Shown here one piece after another: positions 8,037 through 16,603 of a DNA stretch of 64,000 nt (positions are counted from its first letter, which is position 1; each line of letters begins with the position of its first letter). The notes beneath the pieces are model-generated. The model worked only from the letters and a program-made list of their open reading frames with translations, ran no database searches and had not been told where the DNA came from. Source of the DNA: Flagellimonas nanhaiensis (lineage in GTDB: Bacteria; Bacteroidota; Bacteroidia; Flavobacteriales; Flavobacteriaceae); assembly GCF_003382275.1 (NCBI RefSeq), contig NZ_QTJX01000001.1:1178001-1242000 (forward strand), given 5' to 3'. The position numbers were made by a program, and so were the translations under genes.

Positions 8037-10277
8037 TCAACCTATAATTTCTTTTTCTGGTATTTTTAAAAGTTCAGGTGTATTGATAAATGGTTGTTTA
8101 TAAAGTCTATTTCCTGTTGCTGCTTTAAGTGCATTGGCAATTGCACCTCCTGCTGGTGGCAACGTTGGTTCTCCCAAACCTGTTGGAGAGTGTTCATTTT
8201 CTATTAAATAGGTCACCACTTCGGGAGCCTCACGCATTCTGAGCAGCCTATATCTATCAAAATTGGTTGCAACAGGTTTCCCATCTGCAAATGCAAGTTC
8301 CCCATACATGGAATGCCCTACTCCATCTAGAACCCCTCCTTCAATTTGGTTCAGTGCACCCACAGGATTGATGACTATTCCACAATCAACCACGCAGGTT
8401 ATTTTCTTGACCACTGGTTCTCCGTTTTCAATTTCTACGTCAGCTACTTCGGCTACGTGGGAGTTATGGCAGTAATAGTTTACAAAACCTTGATAGACGT
8501 TTGAAGGTTTGGTTCCCCAACCTGATTTTTCAACAGCTACGTTGATTACCTCCTTCATACGTTCTGGTGAGTACTGTATGCGCTCGTCTTCCTCCGGTTT
8601 TACCTTATCGAGCAGGTCTAATCTCATTTGGATTTTATCGACTTCCATCAATTCTGCCAATTCATCAAAGAAACTCTGCTCTGCATAAGCAAGGAAGTTG
8701 GTATAAGGTGCACGCCAAGCTCCAGTTGTGATATTACTATCATAAGCAACCGAATCGACCTGATAATTTTCTATGGCACCTGCTGGGAAAAAATTAGGAA
8801 TAAGTCCATACATATTATCATTTATGGCAGCTTCCTTAAGGTGGTATGCTGTGATTTTGCCGTCTTTAATACCAGCTTTGATCCTGTATTTGATGGCAGG
8901 CCTGTACACCCCCGCATTCATATCATCTTCCCTACTGTAAACAACCTTGACCGGTTTTCTTATTGCATCTGAGATTTCAGCGGCTTCCATAACAAAATCC
9001 CCATAAAGCCTTCTTCCGAAACCTCCACCAATACGAGTCATTTCCATAAGGATTTCTTCCTGGGGGCGATCCAACATCTGGGAAACCAACCCTGCTTTCC
9101 ATTCTGGAGTTTGTATGGGACCTACCAAGTGCACTTTTTCATTGGTAACATTGGCATAAAAATTCATAGGTTCCATACAGCTATGAGGCAAGAAAGGAGA
9201 CTCGTACGTCCGTTCCAAAATTTGGTCGGCCTGCGCAAATGCTGTTTTGATATTTCCATCGGAGCGTCTGGTCTCAAACTTACCATTATCCAATAGGTCG
9301 GTCAATATTTCTTCATGCTTTTCGGTGCTTTCCATGGTGGTATCGTCCTTCCATTCTGCAACGATGGCCTCTTTGGCCTTTAGGGCCTGCCAGGTTGACT
9401 CGGCAAGCACAACAACTTTATCACTTGAAGATATTTTACTGCTAAATCCTTGGTCCTTTTCAAAGAGTCCCCTCAACTTCTCCCCAATTTTAATGATATC
9501 GACCACACCGGGCATAGTTTTAGCTTTGGAATCGTCATAGGAAACCAATGTTTGACCAAATCCGGGAGGTCTAAGAACAGCTGCATAAAGCATTCCTTCC
9601 GTTTTGTAGTCCATTCCATATAAGGACTTTCCGGTAATGATCTTGTCAATATCCACATTGGATGCGTCCTTGCCAATAATCTTATAATCTTTGGGCGACT
9701 TGAGCGCAACTTCTTCAAGGTCTGGAACTTCTAACAAAGAAGCCTCATTCACCACATCACCATAGCCCAAGGTCTCCCCTGCTGCGTTGGTAATTACACC
9801 TTCACTTACTGAACATTCTGATGGGTCAACGCCCCACTTGGCTGCGGCTGCACTTACCAACATCTGTTTGGCGGCCGCTCCGGTCTGACGTAGAGCATCC
9901 CACCCAAAGCGAATGGATTGGCTACCTCCGGCAACCTGCCTTGTGTAATTTTCAGTATCCAAGATTCCCTGCTCTACGTATACATCTTTCCATGCCACAT
10001 CTAGCTCTTCGGCAATAATCATGGGCATAGAGGTCTTCACCCCTTGACCAACCTCAGGGTTGGGAGAGAAAATAGTGACTGCACCATTGTCCGCAATCTT
10101 TATGAAAGCATTGAAATCATTGTAATCTAGGGAGGCCAAGTCAATGGTAGGTTCAGCAACTACCTTAGGTTTGCACGCCTGGAAAAGATTGAAGCCTATG
10201 ACCAACCCTCCTCCGGCCAGAGAAGTGTTTCGCATGAAGGCCCTTCTGCTTAATGTTTTGTTTTTATTTGTAGACAT
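8037..10277 (-). CDS. Tat-exported molybdopterin-binding subunit of an aldehyde/isoquinoline oxidoreductase-type molybdenum hydroxylase
   Basis: A 746-residue catalytic subunit of the xanthine dehydrogenase family, IorB subgroup. The N-terminus carries a twin-arginine signal (SRRAFMRNTSLAGGG) followed by a Cys at about residue 35 that could be a lipidation site (LFQAC, a weak lipobox). Cofactor-binding segments include GGGFGRRLYGDF near residue 415 and the conserved Glu of GLGEPTLPPAGG near 700. The family hydroxylates aldehydes or N-heterocycles with water as oxygen source; the substrate is unknown. It lacks a FAD subunit in the operon, so electrons probably go from the 2Fe-2S subunit to an external acceptor such as a cytochrome. 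Confidence 0.9.
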   Translation of the reverse strand: MSTNKNKTLSRRAFMRNTSLAGGGLVIGFNLFQACKPKVVAEPTIDLASLDYNDFNAFIKIADNGAVTIFSPNPEVGQGVKTSMPMIIAEELDVAWKDVYVEQGILDTENYTRQVAGGSQSIRFGWDALRQTGAAAKQMLVSAAAAKWGVDPSECSVSEGVITNAAGETLGYGDVVNEASLLEVPDLEEVALKSPKDYKIIGKDASNVDIDKIITGKSLYGMDYKTEGMLYAAVLRPPGFGQTLVSYDDSKAKTMPGVVDIIKIGEKLRGLFEKDQGFSSKISSSDKVVVLAESTWQALKAKEAIVAEWKDDTTMESTEKHEEILTDLLDNGKFETRRSDGNIKTAFAQADQILERTYESPFLPHSCMEPMNFYANVTNEKVHLVGPIQTPEWKAGLVSQMLDRPQEEILMEMTRIGGGFGRRLYGDFVMEAAEISDAIRKPVKVVYSREDDMNAGVYRPAIKYRIKAGIKDGKITAYHLKEAAINDNMYGLIPNFFPAGAIENYQVDSVAYDSNITTGAWRAPYTNFLAYAEQSFFDELAELMEVDKIQMRLDLLDKVKPEEDERIQYSPERMKEVINVAVEKSGWGTKPSNVYQGFVNYYCHNSHVAEVADVEIENGEPVVKKITCVVDCGIVINPVGALNQIEGGVLDGVGHSMYGELAFADGKPVATNFDRYRLLRMREAPEVVTYLIENEHSPTGLGEPTLPPAGGAIANALKAATGNRLYKQPFINTPELLKIPEKEIIG

Positions 10278-10310
10278 TTTTGAGTTTTTAAGTAAAAGTT
10301 AATGGTTTGA

Positions 10311-10772
10311 TCAACCCATGTTTTCCGCAGCAATCTTGACTGCATTCTTGATACGGGTGTAGGAGGCGCAACGGCAAATGTTACCGTGCATGGCATTTTC
10401 AATGTCTTCCTCGCTGGGGTTTGGGTTGCTCTCCAAAAACGCTGAGGCGGTCATAATCTGACCTGCTTGGCAATATCCACATTGAGGAACATCCACTTCT
10501 TTCCAGGCTTCTTGCACCGGATGTGTTCCATCTTCGGATAATCCTTCAATTGTGGTTATGGATTTTCCATCAATCTGGGCCAAGGTCAGCGAACAACTTC
10601 TCATAGCAGTTCCATCAACATGGATGGTGCAGGCTCCGCATTGGCCTATTCCACATCCATATTTGGTGCCCACAAGGTCTAAATGATCCCTTAGCACCCA
10701 TAATACCGGAGTGTCTTCCGCAACATCAACTGTTTTGGAAGTTCCATTGACTTTGATTTGATACGTTGGCAT
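10311..10772 (-). CDS. 2Fe-2S subunit of the molybdenum hydroxylase (IorA/CoxS-like)
   Basis: A 153-residue protein with two [2Fe-2S] clusters: a plant ferredoxin-type site (YGCGIGQCGACTIHVDG, with a fourth Cys in MRSCSLT) and a C-terminal helical site (PQCGYCQAG and NICRCASY). It passes electrons from the molybdenum site of the partner encoded 33 bases downstream. I chose the ATG at 10772 because homologues begin at the beta-strand TYQIKVNG; the 23 residues upstream in frame look untranslated. It has no signal of its own, so it is probably co-exported with the Tat-signal partner. Confidence 0.9.
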   Translation of the reverse strand: MPTYQIKVNGTSKTVDVAEDTPVLWVLRDHLDLVGTKYGCGIGQCGACTIHVDGTAMRSCSLTLAQIDGKSITTIEGLSEDGTHPVQEAWKEVDVPQCGYCQAGQIMTASAFLESNPNPSEEDIENAMHGNICRCASYTRIKNAVKIAAENMG

Positions 10773-10943
10773 AGTTGTCGAATTGAGTTTTAGTTTTGTT
10801 GAAGTTACCAAAATTTGAACTGAGTGCGTTTTTTTTAACAAGGACCAACTTTTTTTAACGTTTCTTTAAAGCTATTACTCAATCTCTAGGTAATTTTCAC
10901 AGAAATTCAACGTTTTTCAAGAAGAACCTCAAATTCTTTGAAA

Positions 10944-12029
10944 ATGAAAAATGTACGCAAGTTCATTGCACTTCTTTTGGTAGCTTCCGTTTTTTCCTGT
11001 GGTAATGCGGATGACGATGTCAGTTTTGATATCAATCAACGCGAACTGGGATTGGGCAAAGAACCCGATGACTGTCTTGGTTTTGAACAAAACGAATTGT
11101 TGTTGTCCATCCAGGATGAATACACTACCCTACCCGGGAAAGTATCCATACTTTTTAAAGTATCCGATGTGTCAGGGAACCCCATTTCAGGATTGACCGC
11201 TGATGAGTTCAAAATTTATGAGCAAGGAAGAAACGATGATTGTTTCAAAACTATTTCCTCTTCCGAATCTAAGGCTCGAATTTCATCCAATTCCCAAGTT
11301 TTTCAAAATAACACCTTACTTGTGTTGGACTTAAGCAATAGTGTTCTGCAAGGAAGTTTGGAGCAATTAAAATCCGCTTCTACGAGTTTTATCGACAACG
11401 TTATGCCCGATTCTACACCGGATTCCTTTAAAATGGCAATTTATTGGTTTGATGGTGAAGATGAACTACATCTTCTAAATGAACCAACTTCATCCGCTAC
11501 CGAATTAATATCCGCTATAAACGGAATTGACACGAATATTAGCAACGACCCTTCCACGGACCTGTACGGTGCGGTAATCAAATCCACAGCTATTGCTGAG
11601 GGGTTAATAAAATCCAACAACGAGAATTCCATAATTGGAGCAGCATCGATTGTGCTGTTTACAGATGGAACTGACCAAGCTTCCAGATTTACTCAAGCCG
11701 AGGCTCTTCGTGCTGTCAACAATGCCAATAGAAACATTTCCTATTTCACCATTGGGCTTGGTGCAGAAATTGACACGGGCATATTGGAGGAAATTGGGAA
11801 GACCGCTAGTGTATTTGCCAATAACAAGGAAGAGTTAGAAGCTACATTCAACCAGATATCCCAGCGTGTGTCAGAACAGGCCAATAGCTTTTACCTGTTC
11901 GAGTATTGTACCCCTAAACGAGATGGTAGCGGGGACAACAATCTGGTCATTCAATTAACTCACGGAGGCCTCCAAGGAGCGGTCCAAACCAAGTTTTCTG
12001 CCAATGACTTTATTGGAGGGTGTGAATAG
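10944..12029 (+). CDS. VWA-domain lipoprotein
   Basis: A 361-residue exported protein with a lipoprotein signal (hydrophobic LLLVASVFSC, Cys at about residue 19). A von Willebrand factor A domain follows, with the MIDAS sequence LDLSNS (DxSxS) near residue 132 and an acidic LFTDGTDQ near 236. Such proteins bind metal-dependent ligands at the cell surface; the ligand is unknown. ATG at 10944 is preferred over a TTG six bases upstream. It is divergent from the molybdenum operon and shares a 171-base intergenic region with it. Confidence 0.8.
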   Translation: MKNVRKFIALLLVASVFSCGNADDDVSFDINQRELGLGKEPDDCLGFEQNELLLSIQDEYTTLPGKVSILFKVSDVSGNPISGLTADEFKIYEQGRNDDCFKTISSSESKARISSNSQVFQNNTLLVLDLSNSVLQGSLEQLKSASTSFIDNVMPDSTPDSFKMAIYWFDGEDELHLLNEPTSSATELISAINGIDTNISNDPSTDLYGAVIKSTAIAEGLIKSNNENSIIGAASIVLFTDGTDQASRFTQAEALRAVNNANRNISYFTIGLGAEIDTGILEEIGKTASVFANNKEELEATFNQISQRVSEQANSFYLFEYCTPKRDGSGDNNLVIQLTHGGLQGAVQTKFSANDFIGGCE

Positions 12030-12104
12030 TGTTGTTTTCTGATCTTTGAGTTATGGGGTTGTACAAATATCCCGTATCTTGGGGCTCTTCTAAATTTTCA
12101 CAAC

Positions 12105-13037
12105 ATGACTTTGTACCGTTTTATCGCTATTGTATTTCTAAGCTTGTCCTTGAATTTATCAGCCCAAACCATAAATCCCTTAGAAGGCAGGTGGGATTTG
12201 GAAATGGAGTTCAATGGCAAAACGGTTCCATCATGGCTGGAAATTAGGCATTCAGGACATGAAACTTTGATCGGTCGTTTTGTATTTGCTTTTGGAAGTG
12301 CACGACCTATTTCAGAAATTAAGACAGAGGGCGACTCCAAATTCAGTTTTAGTATTCCACGCCAATGGGAGCCTGAAGGCAGTGATATGGTCTTTAACGG
12401 CGAATTGATAGATGGAAACCTGAAAGGTTCCATGGTTTATACCGATGGCAGTGTGGTACAATGGACCGGGGTTAGAGCTCCAAAAATGGCGTATGTCGAA
12501 GACCCTGTTTGGGGCGAGCCTATACAATTGTTTAATGGTAAGGATTTAAGTGGTTGGCACACTGATGGAGAAAAAAAGCAATGGGTGATCAAAGATGGAG
12601 TTTTAATCAATCCTGAAGCAGGCTCAAATTTGATTTCTGACGAAAAATTCCAAAATTTCAAACTTCACGTAGAATTTCGTTACCCAGAAAAGAGTAATAG
12701 TGGAATTTATCTTAGAGGGAGATATGAGGTACAGATAGCGGACAACATGGGCTTGGACCCTATGGATATCTATTTTGGTGGGGTCTACGGCTTTTTAGAG
12801 CCCAATGAAAATGCTGCTAAAGCTGCAGGTGAATGGCAAACCTACGATATAACCCTTATAGGTCGTAGGGTGACCATTGTGGCTAACGGGCGTACTGTTA
12901 TCAATGACCAGACCATACCGGGAATAACCGGTGGAGCACTTGACAGCAAAGAAGGGGAACCAGGTTCCTTTATGATTCAAGGAGACCATGGTCCTGTGGA
13001 ATACAGAAGCTTTGTAGTCACTCCTGCAAAATACTAG
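12105..13037 (+). CDS. Exported DUF1080 (3-keto-disaccharide hydrolase-like) protein, two-part
   Basis: A 310-residue protein with a Sec signal ending near LSAQ. Residues 25-125 form a beta-rich N-terminal region; residues 130-310 are a concanavalin-like DUF1080 domain with the typical opening IQLFNGKDLSGWH, the SNSGIYLRGRYEVQI core and a final YRSFVVTPAKY strand. Characterised DUF1080 proteins cleave 3-keto-glycosides. It converges with another DUF1080 gene 21 bases away, suggesting related carbohydrate functions. No sugar transporter or 3-dehydrogenase is nearby. Confidence 0.8.
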   Translation: MTLYRFIAIVFLSLSLNLSAQTINPLEGRWDLEMEFNGKTVPSWLEIRHSGHETLIGRFVFAFGSARPISEIKTEGDSKFSFSIPRQWEPEGSDMVFNGELIDGNLKGSMVYTDGSVVQWTGVRAPKMAYVEDPVWGEPIQLFNGKDLSGWHTDGEKKQWVIKDGVLINPEAGSNLISDEKFQNFKLHVEFRYPEKSNSGIYLRGRYEVQIADNMGLDPMDIYFGGVYGFLEPNENAAKAAGEWQTYDITLIGRRVTIVANGRTVINDQTIPGITGGALDSKEGEPGSFMIQGDHGPVEYRSFVVTPAKY

Positions 13038-13058
13038 ACTAAATCACGGCTAAGTTTT

Positions 13059-13667
13059 TTATTGAACCTGTATGGGTTTCAATTTAATGTTTCTCCATTT
13101 AACCTTGATTCCTCCGCCATCATGGATTTGAAGAGCGATTGCTCCTTCCCCCTGGCCAATTTTTTCGTCGTCCAAGGTTATCATTTCTACTCCATTGAGC
13201 CAAGTGGTCACACTAGTTCCATGAACCCGTATTCTCATGGTGTTCCATTCGCCCATTTTTAGATTCTTATCTTTTTCTGCGTCAGGTTTGATCAACCAGC
13301 CCCTTCCATAGGATTCATAAATTCCACCTGTATGTTTTTGTGGCGGAGCAACTTCCACCTGCCATCCACTCACTTTAGTGCCTTCAAAAGTAGATCTGAA
13401 AAATACTCCACTATTACCATCATTTTCCTGTTTGAATTCCAGGGTCAAATCAAAATTCTTATAATTGGCCTTGGTGGATAAATAGCCATATTCTGCTTTG
13501 GGACCACTTTCACAGACCAATTCTCCATTTTCAACATACCATTTTTCCTCTCCGTGTTTTACCCAATCATCCAAATCTTTGCCGTTGAACAAATCAATTG
13601 AGGTTTCTTGGGCATTGCCCATTTGAAAGGATGCAAGACTAAGAAGTGCTAGTACAAGATATTTCAT
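13059..13667 (-). CDS. Exported DUF1080 (3-keto-disaccharide hydrolase-like) protein
   Basis: A 202-residue, single-domain DUF1080 protein with a signal peptide ending near GNAQ. It opens with IDLFNGKDLDDWV, has the core NSGVFFRSTFEGTKVSGWQVEV and ends with WRNIKLKPI, all family signatures. It probably acts on keto-glycosides in the periplasm or at the outer membrane. It is convergent with the longer DUF1080 gene, so the two are not one operon. Confidence 0.82.
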   Translation of the reverse strand: MKYLVLALLSLASFQMGNAQETSIDLFNGKDLDDWVKHGEEKWYVENGELVCESGPKAEYGYLSTKANYKNFDLTLEFKQENDGNSGVFFRSTFEGTKVSGWQVEVAPPQKHTGGIYESYGRGWLIKPDAEKDKNLKMGEWNTMRIRVHGTSVTTWLNGVEMITLDDEKIGQGEGAIALQIHDGGGIKVKWRNIKLKPIQVQ

Positions 13668-13731
13668 GTTTGTATAGATTATTTGAGCTTTTAAGATAAC
13701 GAATCTTGTCCTATTCCAGCGAGTAAAGACC

Positions 13732-13739
13732 CAAACATA
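13732..13739 (-). promoter_or_regulatory. Candidate Bacteroidetes -7 box for the DUF1080 gene
   Basis: Minus-strand TATGTTTG matches TAnnTTTG and lies about 65 bases upstream of the ATG at 13667. A TTG lies 15 bases further upstream, somewhat closer than the usual -33 spacing. Motif-only evidence. Confidence 0.35.
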
Positions 13740-13834
13740 GTAGGGTTTTTAGACCAACGGTTGTTTAATTAATATAGACAACAACTAATTACACCTTAAA
13801 GGGCAACAATAAGGTTTAACTCAAAGAAAATGTT

Positions 13835-14002
13835 ATGGGTGTAATCAAAGAAATTATTCAGAACAGTGCGATTGGACCTCTCTCCAATGGCTACAAAAGT
13901 TTAGTGTTATCACTATTCCTATCCATTGTATGTACACTAGTTATCATGTTTATCCTTTTGATGATTTATGGATTTAGCATGAACATTCAATTTGGATATT
14001 AA
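13835..14002 (+). CDS. Small single-pass membrane protein, 55 residues
   Basis: An ATG-to-TAA frame in the gap between the DUF1080 and M14 peptidase genes. The first 22 residues are polar to amphipathic (GVIKEIIQNSAIG); residues 22-46 form one long hydrophobic segment (LVLSLFLSIVCTLVIMFILL), so this looks like a real one-helix membrane protein. Its stop overlaps the stop of the convergent peptidase gene in a shared TTAA. An AAGAAAA stretch precedes the start. I do not recognise the family. Confidence 0.55.
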   Translation: MGVIKEIIQNSAIGPLSNGYKSLVLSLFLSIVCTLVIMFILLMIYGFSMNIQFGY

Positions 14003-15462
14003 CGTAAAATCAGTGCATTCCCAAAGTTTTGGTCTTCAATCGGCTTTGAAAGGTCGATTAAGAAGCCATTTATAACTGCATGTGTGAGTACACCTCCTTT
14101 TTCCAGAAAGAATGTGGGATTCACCCCTGGTTTTAGAATAAAGTCCGGAACAGTATAGGTATCAGAAATAAAATGTCCAGGAAGTTCAGAATATGGAATT
14201 GGGGGAAGGAAATCGGTTTTGAAATATCCATAACCCGATTTAAAGGGACTTCCTTCAGCATTCCACAAAGCCCTGGTATTGGTATTCATTGATCTTGGAT
14301 AGATCTTTGGGGCCACTACTTTGTAACCAGATGCATCAAAAGTTTCGTATCCAAAATAGGTAGAAAGATCCCCTTGATCAACAAGTGAGCTTTTGTAGTA
14401 AAAATGGTTATGACCTTCGAGGTCAACTTCTTGTCGATGTATGCCCAAATCCAAAATATAGTCCTTGCCCAAGAGTTCATAGGTGACGTTCTCAATTTTT
14501 AAATCGAAAAGCTTGCGGTCATTTCTTGGAATCTTTTCATAATCTTCAATGGGTATATTTTTATAGGAATCTTTAGCTATGGTGTAAAGAGCGGAAAGGA
14601 TAGAAACATAGTTTAATTTTCTAATTTCCTGCTTTTCCCGGTCATTTGCATACCCTCCTGACTCAATTAAAATAAGGCTGGTCCCCCATTTGGCAATGTT
14701 ATCGCCAAAGGCGCGAGGTTCAAAATCATCACTATAGCGACCTACTTGTCCTGGTGCATATTTTTGGATGATGTTGTTCATGTAGACTATGACCTTCATG
14801 GCATTGGAGCGTATCTCGTTGATGTCCTTTTCATAATTGAAAGCCGTTGCCAAATAAGAAATGGTGGCAGGCTTATCTGTAAGCTCCGCATTGTAATAGG
14901 TGCTTTGATCGTGCAGGTTGAATCCAAAATCAGCTTCAAGACTATCCCTGACCCGTTTCAATGTCCTTCCTTCAGGTGACTGCAGCCTTAAAGCATCCCG
15001 GTTGATGTCTATGCCCAAGGTATTTCGCCTTTGAAACACTTCTGCCCCATCTGGGTTGAGCATGGGCAAAAAGTGTAGTGTTAAATTGGAAAGTATTTCC
15101 TGTTTTTCTTCCTCGAATTCAGGGGCGTCCAAAAAATTAAGAATATCAAAAATAGCTTGAGTGGCCGTGGGTTCGTTTCCGTGCATTTGCGACCACAAAA
15201 AGACATTGATACTTCCAGATCCAATACTTATCAGATGCAATCCTCTACCCTCTATGGATTCTCCCACTTTTTTTACGTGAAATTTGGGATTGGCCTGAAA
15301 ATTCTGAATCAACGGTTGAATTTGATGGTGTTTAATCCTTCTTTTATTTAAAGAAGGCTCTTTATAAGTGGCATAGGTTTCATATAGATTTGAAGTAAGG
15401 TCTTGGGCGTTTGAACTAAGTGTGGTAATCGCCAATAGCAATAAGAGTATTCTGGTCAACAT
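13999..15462 (-). CDS. Exported M14-family zinc carboxypeptidase
   Basis: A 487-residue protein with a signal peptide (LLLLLAITTLSSNAQ) and an M14 catalytic domain. The zinc ligands are visible as WSQMHGNEPTAT (His and Glu, near residue 95) and FGFNLHDQ (His, near 180). A C-terminal region of about 180 residues follows the catalytic domain, beta-rich with no recognised motif. The enzyme would trim C-terminal residues from peptides or act on cell-wall peptides. The cell-wall amidase gene starts upstream and ends 4 bases before this gene, so they probably share a transcript. Confidence 0.87.
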   Translation of the reverse strand: MLTRILLLLLAITTLSSNAQDLTSNLYETYATYKEPSLNKRRIKHHQIQPLIQNFQANPKFHVKKVGESIEGRGLHLISIGSGSINVFLWSQMHGNEPTATQAIFDILNFLDAPEFEEEKQEILSNLTLHFLPMLNPDGAEVFQRRNTLGIDINRDALRLQSPEGRTLKRVRDSLEADFGFNLHDQSTYYNAELTDKPATISYLATAFNYEKDINEIRSNAMKVIVYMNNIIQKYAPGQVGRYSDDFEPRAFGDNIAKWGTSLILIESGGYANDREKQEIRKLNYVSILSALYTIAKDSYKNIPIEDYEKIPRNDRKLFDLKIENVTYELLGKDYILDLGIHRQEVDLEGHNHFYYKSSLVDQGDLSTYFGYETFDASGYKVVAPKIYPRSMNTNTRALWNAEGSPFKSGYGYFKTDFLPPIPYSELPGHFISDTYTVPDFILKPGVNPTFFLEKGGVLTHAVINGFLIDLSKPIEDQNFGNALILR

Positions 15463-15466
15463 AGTA

Positions 15467-16126
15467 CTATTTTGATGGAACGGGTTTAAAGTTAAGTTTT
15501 TTAGTTGCTTTTCGAACTTTGTTCATAAAATCCAATCCTGGATCGGTTTTTTCGGTTCTATAGCCATCATCCACTTCCAGCCAAAGCGGGTGACTTTCAA
15601 ATAAGGTATATTCTTGATGACCAATGACATATTCTATGTCATATTTTGAAGCTAAGTAGTTCACTAAAAAAATGTTGGACTTTAATTGCTTCCGGGTCAA
15701 TGGTAGGTTCTCTGTGCCGCCCACATTTTCAATTCCAATTGCACAATGGTTAAGGCCAATGGTATGCCTTGCCATAGTTGTTTCGGGCATCAGCCTATAA
15801 ATAGTTCCATCTTGATCCACCAAAAAATGCGAAGAAACATTGAGCCCACTCACACTTTCTATGTCCGGTCGCCAATTGGGCAATGTGGGTCTGTTGAAGG
15901 CTTCAAAAGACTTTTTAAGGGTTGGGATAGCGGTCCAATGCAAAACAACCATTTTAGGGACTATTGTAGGCGATTCTTGCTGAAGGTTATATCGATTCAA
16001 TAAATACTCCTTGGTTAGCTCAACACGCTGCTCATCAAAAAGTATAGGGATGTCCACAATGGACTTACTCGAGGAACACGAAACTAAAAACATTGCTAAA
16101 AAAGCAAACATTAGCCTAATTTTCAT
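15467..16126 (-). CDS. N-acetylmuramoyl-L-alanine amidase-type lipoprotein (PGRP/amidase-2 fold)
   Basis: A 219-residue lipoprotein: signal MFAFLAMFLVSCSSS with the lipidated Cys near residue 17, then an amidase-2 domain with zinc-binding HWTA near residue 67, FLVDQDGTIYRLMP, MARHTIGLNHCAIGIENVG and VIGHQEY. It would cut the bond between muramic acid and the peptide stem. The start at 16126 makes a 4-base ATGA overlap with the upstream 3D-domain gene and gives a clean signal peptide; a longer upstream frame would run through that gene and is not believed. Confidence 0.88.
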   Translation of the reverse strand: MKIRLMFAFLAMFLVSCSSSKSIVDIPILFDEQRVELTKEYLLNRYNLQQESPTIVPKMVVLHWTAIPTLKKSFEAFNRPTLPNWRPDIESVSGLNVSSHFLVDQDGTIYRLMPETTMARHTIGLNHCAIGIENVGGTENLPLTRKQLKSNIFLVNYLASKYDIEYVIGHQEYTLFESHPLWLEVDDGYRTEKTDPGLDFMNKVRKATKKLNFKPVPSK

Positions 16127-16557
16127 TTTATAATATTTGTAGTAGATGTATCTAAAGGAACGGCATAACATATGAACAACTTTTTCTTTCCCCAATTTCT
16201 TGCCTTTTTTACATTTTGCCCCATGTAAATATCGATTCTGTTCTTCCATCTCCTGTGCATTTTGTCCTTTACATAGAACGTATCTGGAAAAGTATCGATT
16301 TTTACCATGGTGTTGTGGGTCAATCCCAAAGAGATTAAATCCCTGGACACGGCAATACATTTCATTCCAGGTTTTAGGGTATCCCCCCAAGCGGCAATGT
16401 TAGGGTCTATGCTATCTGTCTGCCATGCTACCGAATTGTACGCTGAGGCGGTAACTTCATGGGCTATCCACTCTAACTCCTTCATTGGTTTTTCTTCGGG
16501 AATGGGAGCTTCCTTACAAGAAATCAAAAGAACGAAACCAAGAAATATTTGCTTCAA
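16123..16557 (-). CDS. 3D-domain (RlpA-like beta-barrel) lipoprotein
   Basis: A 144-residue lipoprotein with a short signal (FLGFVLLISC) and a double-psi beta-barrel of the 3D type: VTASAYNSV, WGDTLKPGMKCIAVSRDL, then VKDKMHRRWKNRIDIYMG, where Asp residues mark the presumed active site. 3D domains resemble lytic transglycosylases that cut peptidoglycan glycan strands. It is coupled by a 4-base overlap to an amidase gene, so the pair may jointly remodel the wall. No in-frame ATG exists before the signal peptide; TTG at 16557 is the likely start. Confidence 0.72.
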   Translation of the reverse strand: MKQIFLGFVLLISCKEAPIPEEKPMKELEWIAHEVTASAYNSVAWQTDSIDPNIAAWGDTLKPGMKCIAVSRDLISLGLTHNTMVKIDTFPDTFYVKDKMHRRWKNRIDIYMGQNVKKARNWGKKKLFICYAVPLDTSTTNIIK

Positions 16558-16603
16558 AAGGATGAAAGTATGATTGCTATTCTAAAATTACATATTCTTT
16601 GGT

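Noticed and set aside
10773..10943. A clear promoter pair between the molybdenum operon and the VWA lipoprotein
   Set aside because: Only a 7-of-8 match (TAATTTTC) without a proper -33 element was found, so no promoter is called.
16127..16390. 88 extra codons before the amidase start
   Set aside because: They overlap the 3D-domain gene in another frame; the ATG at 16126 gives a lipoprotein signal and a coupled start.
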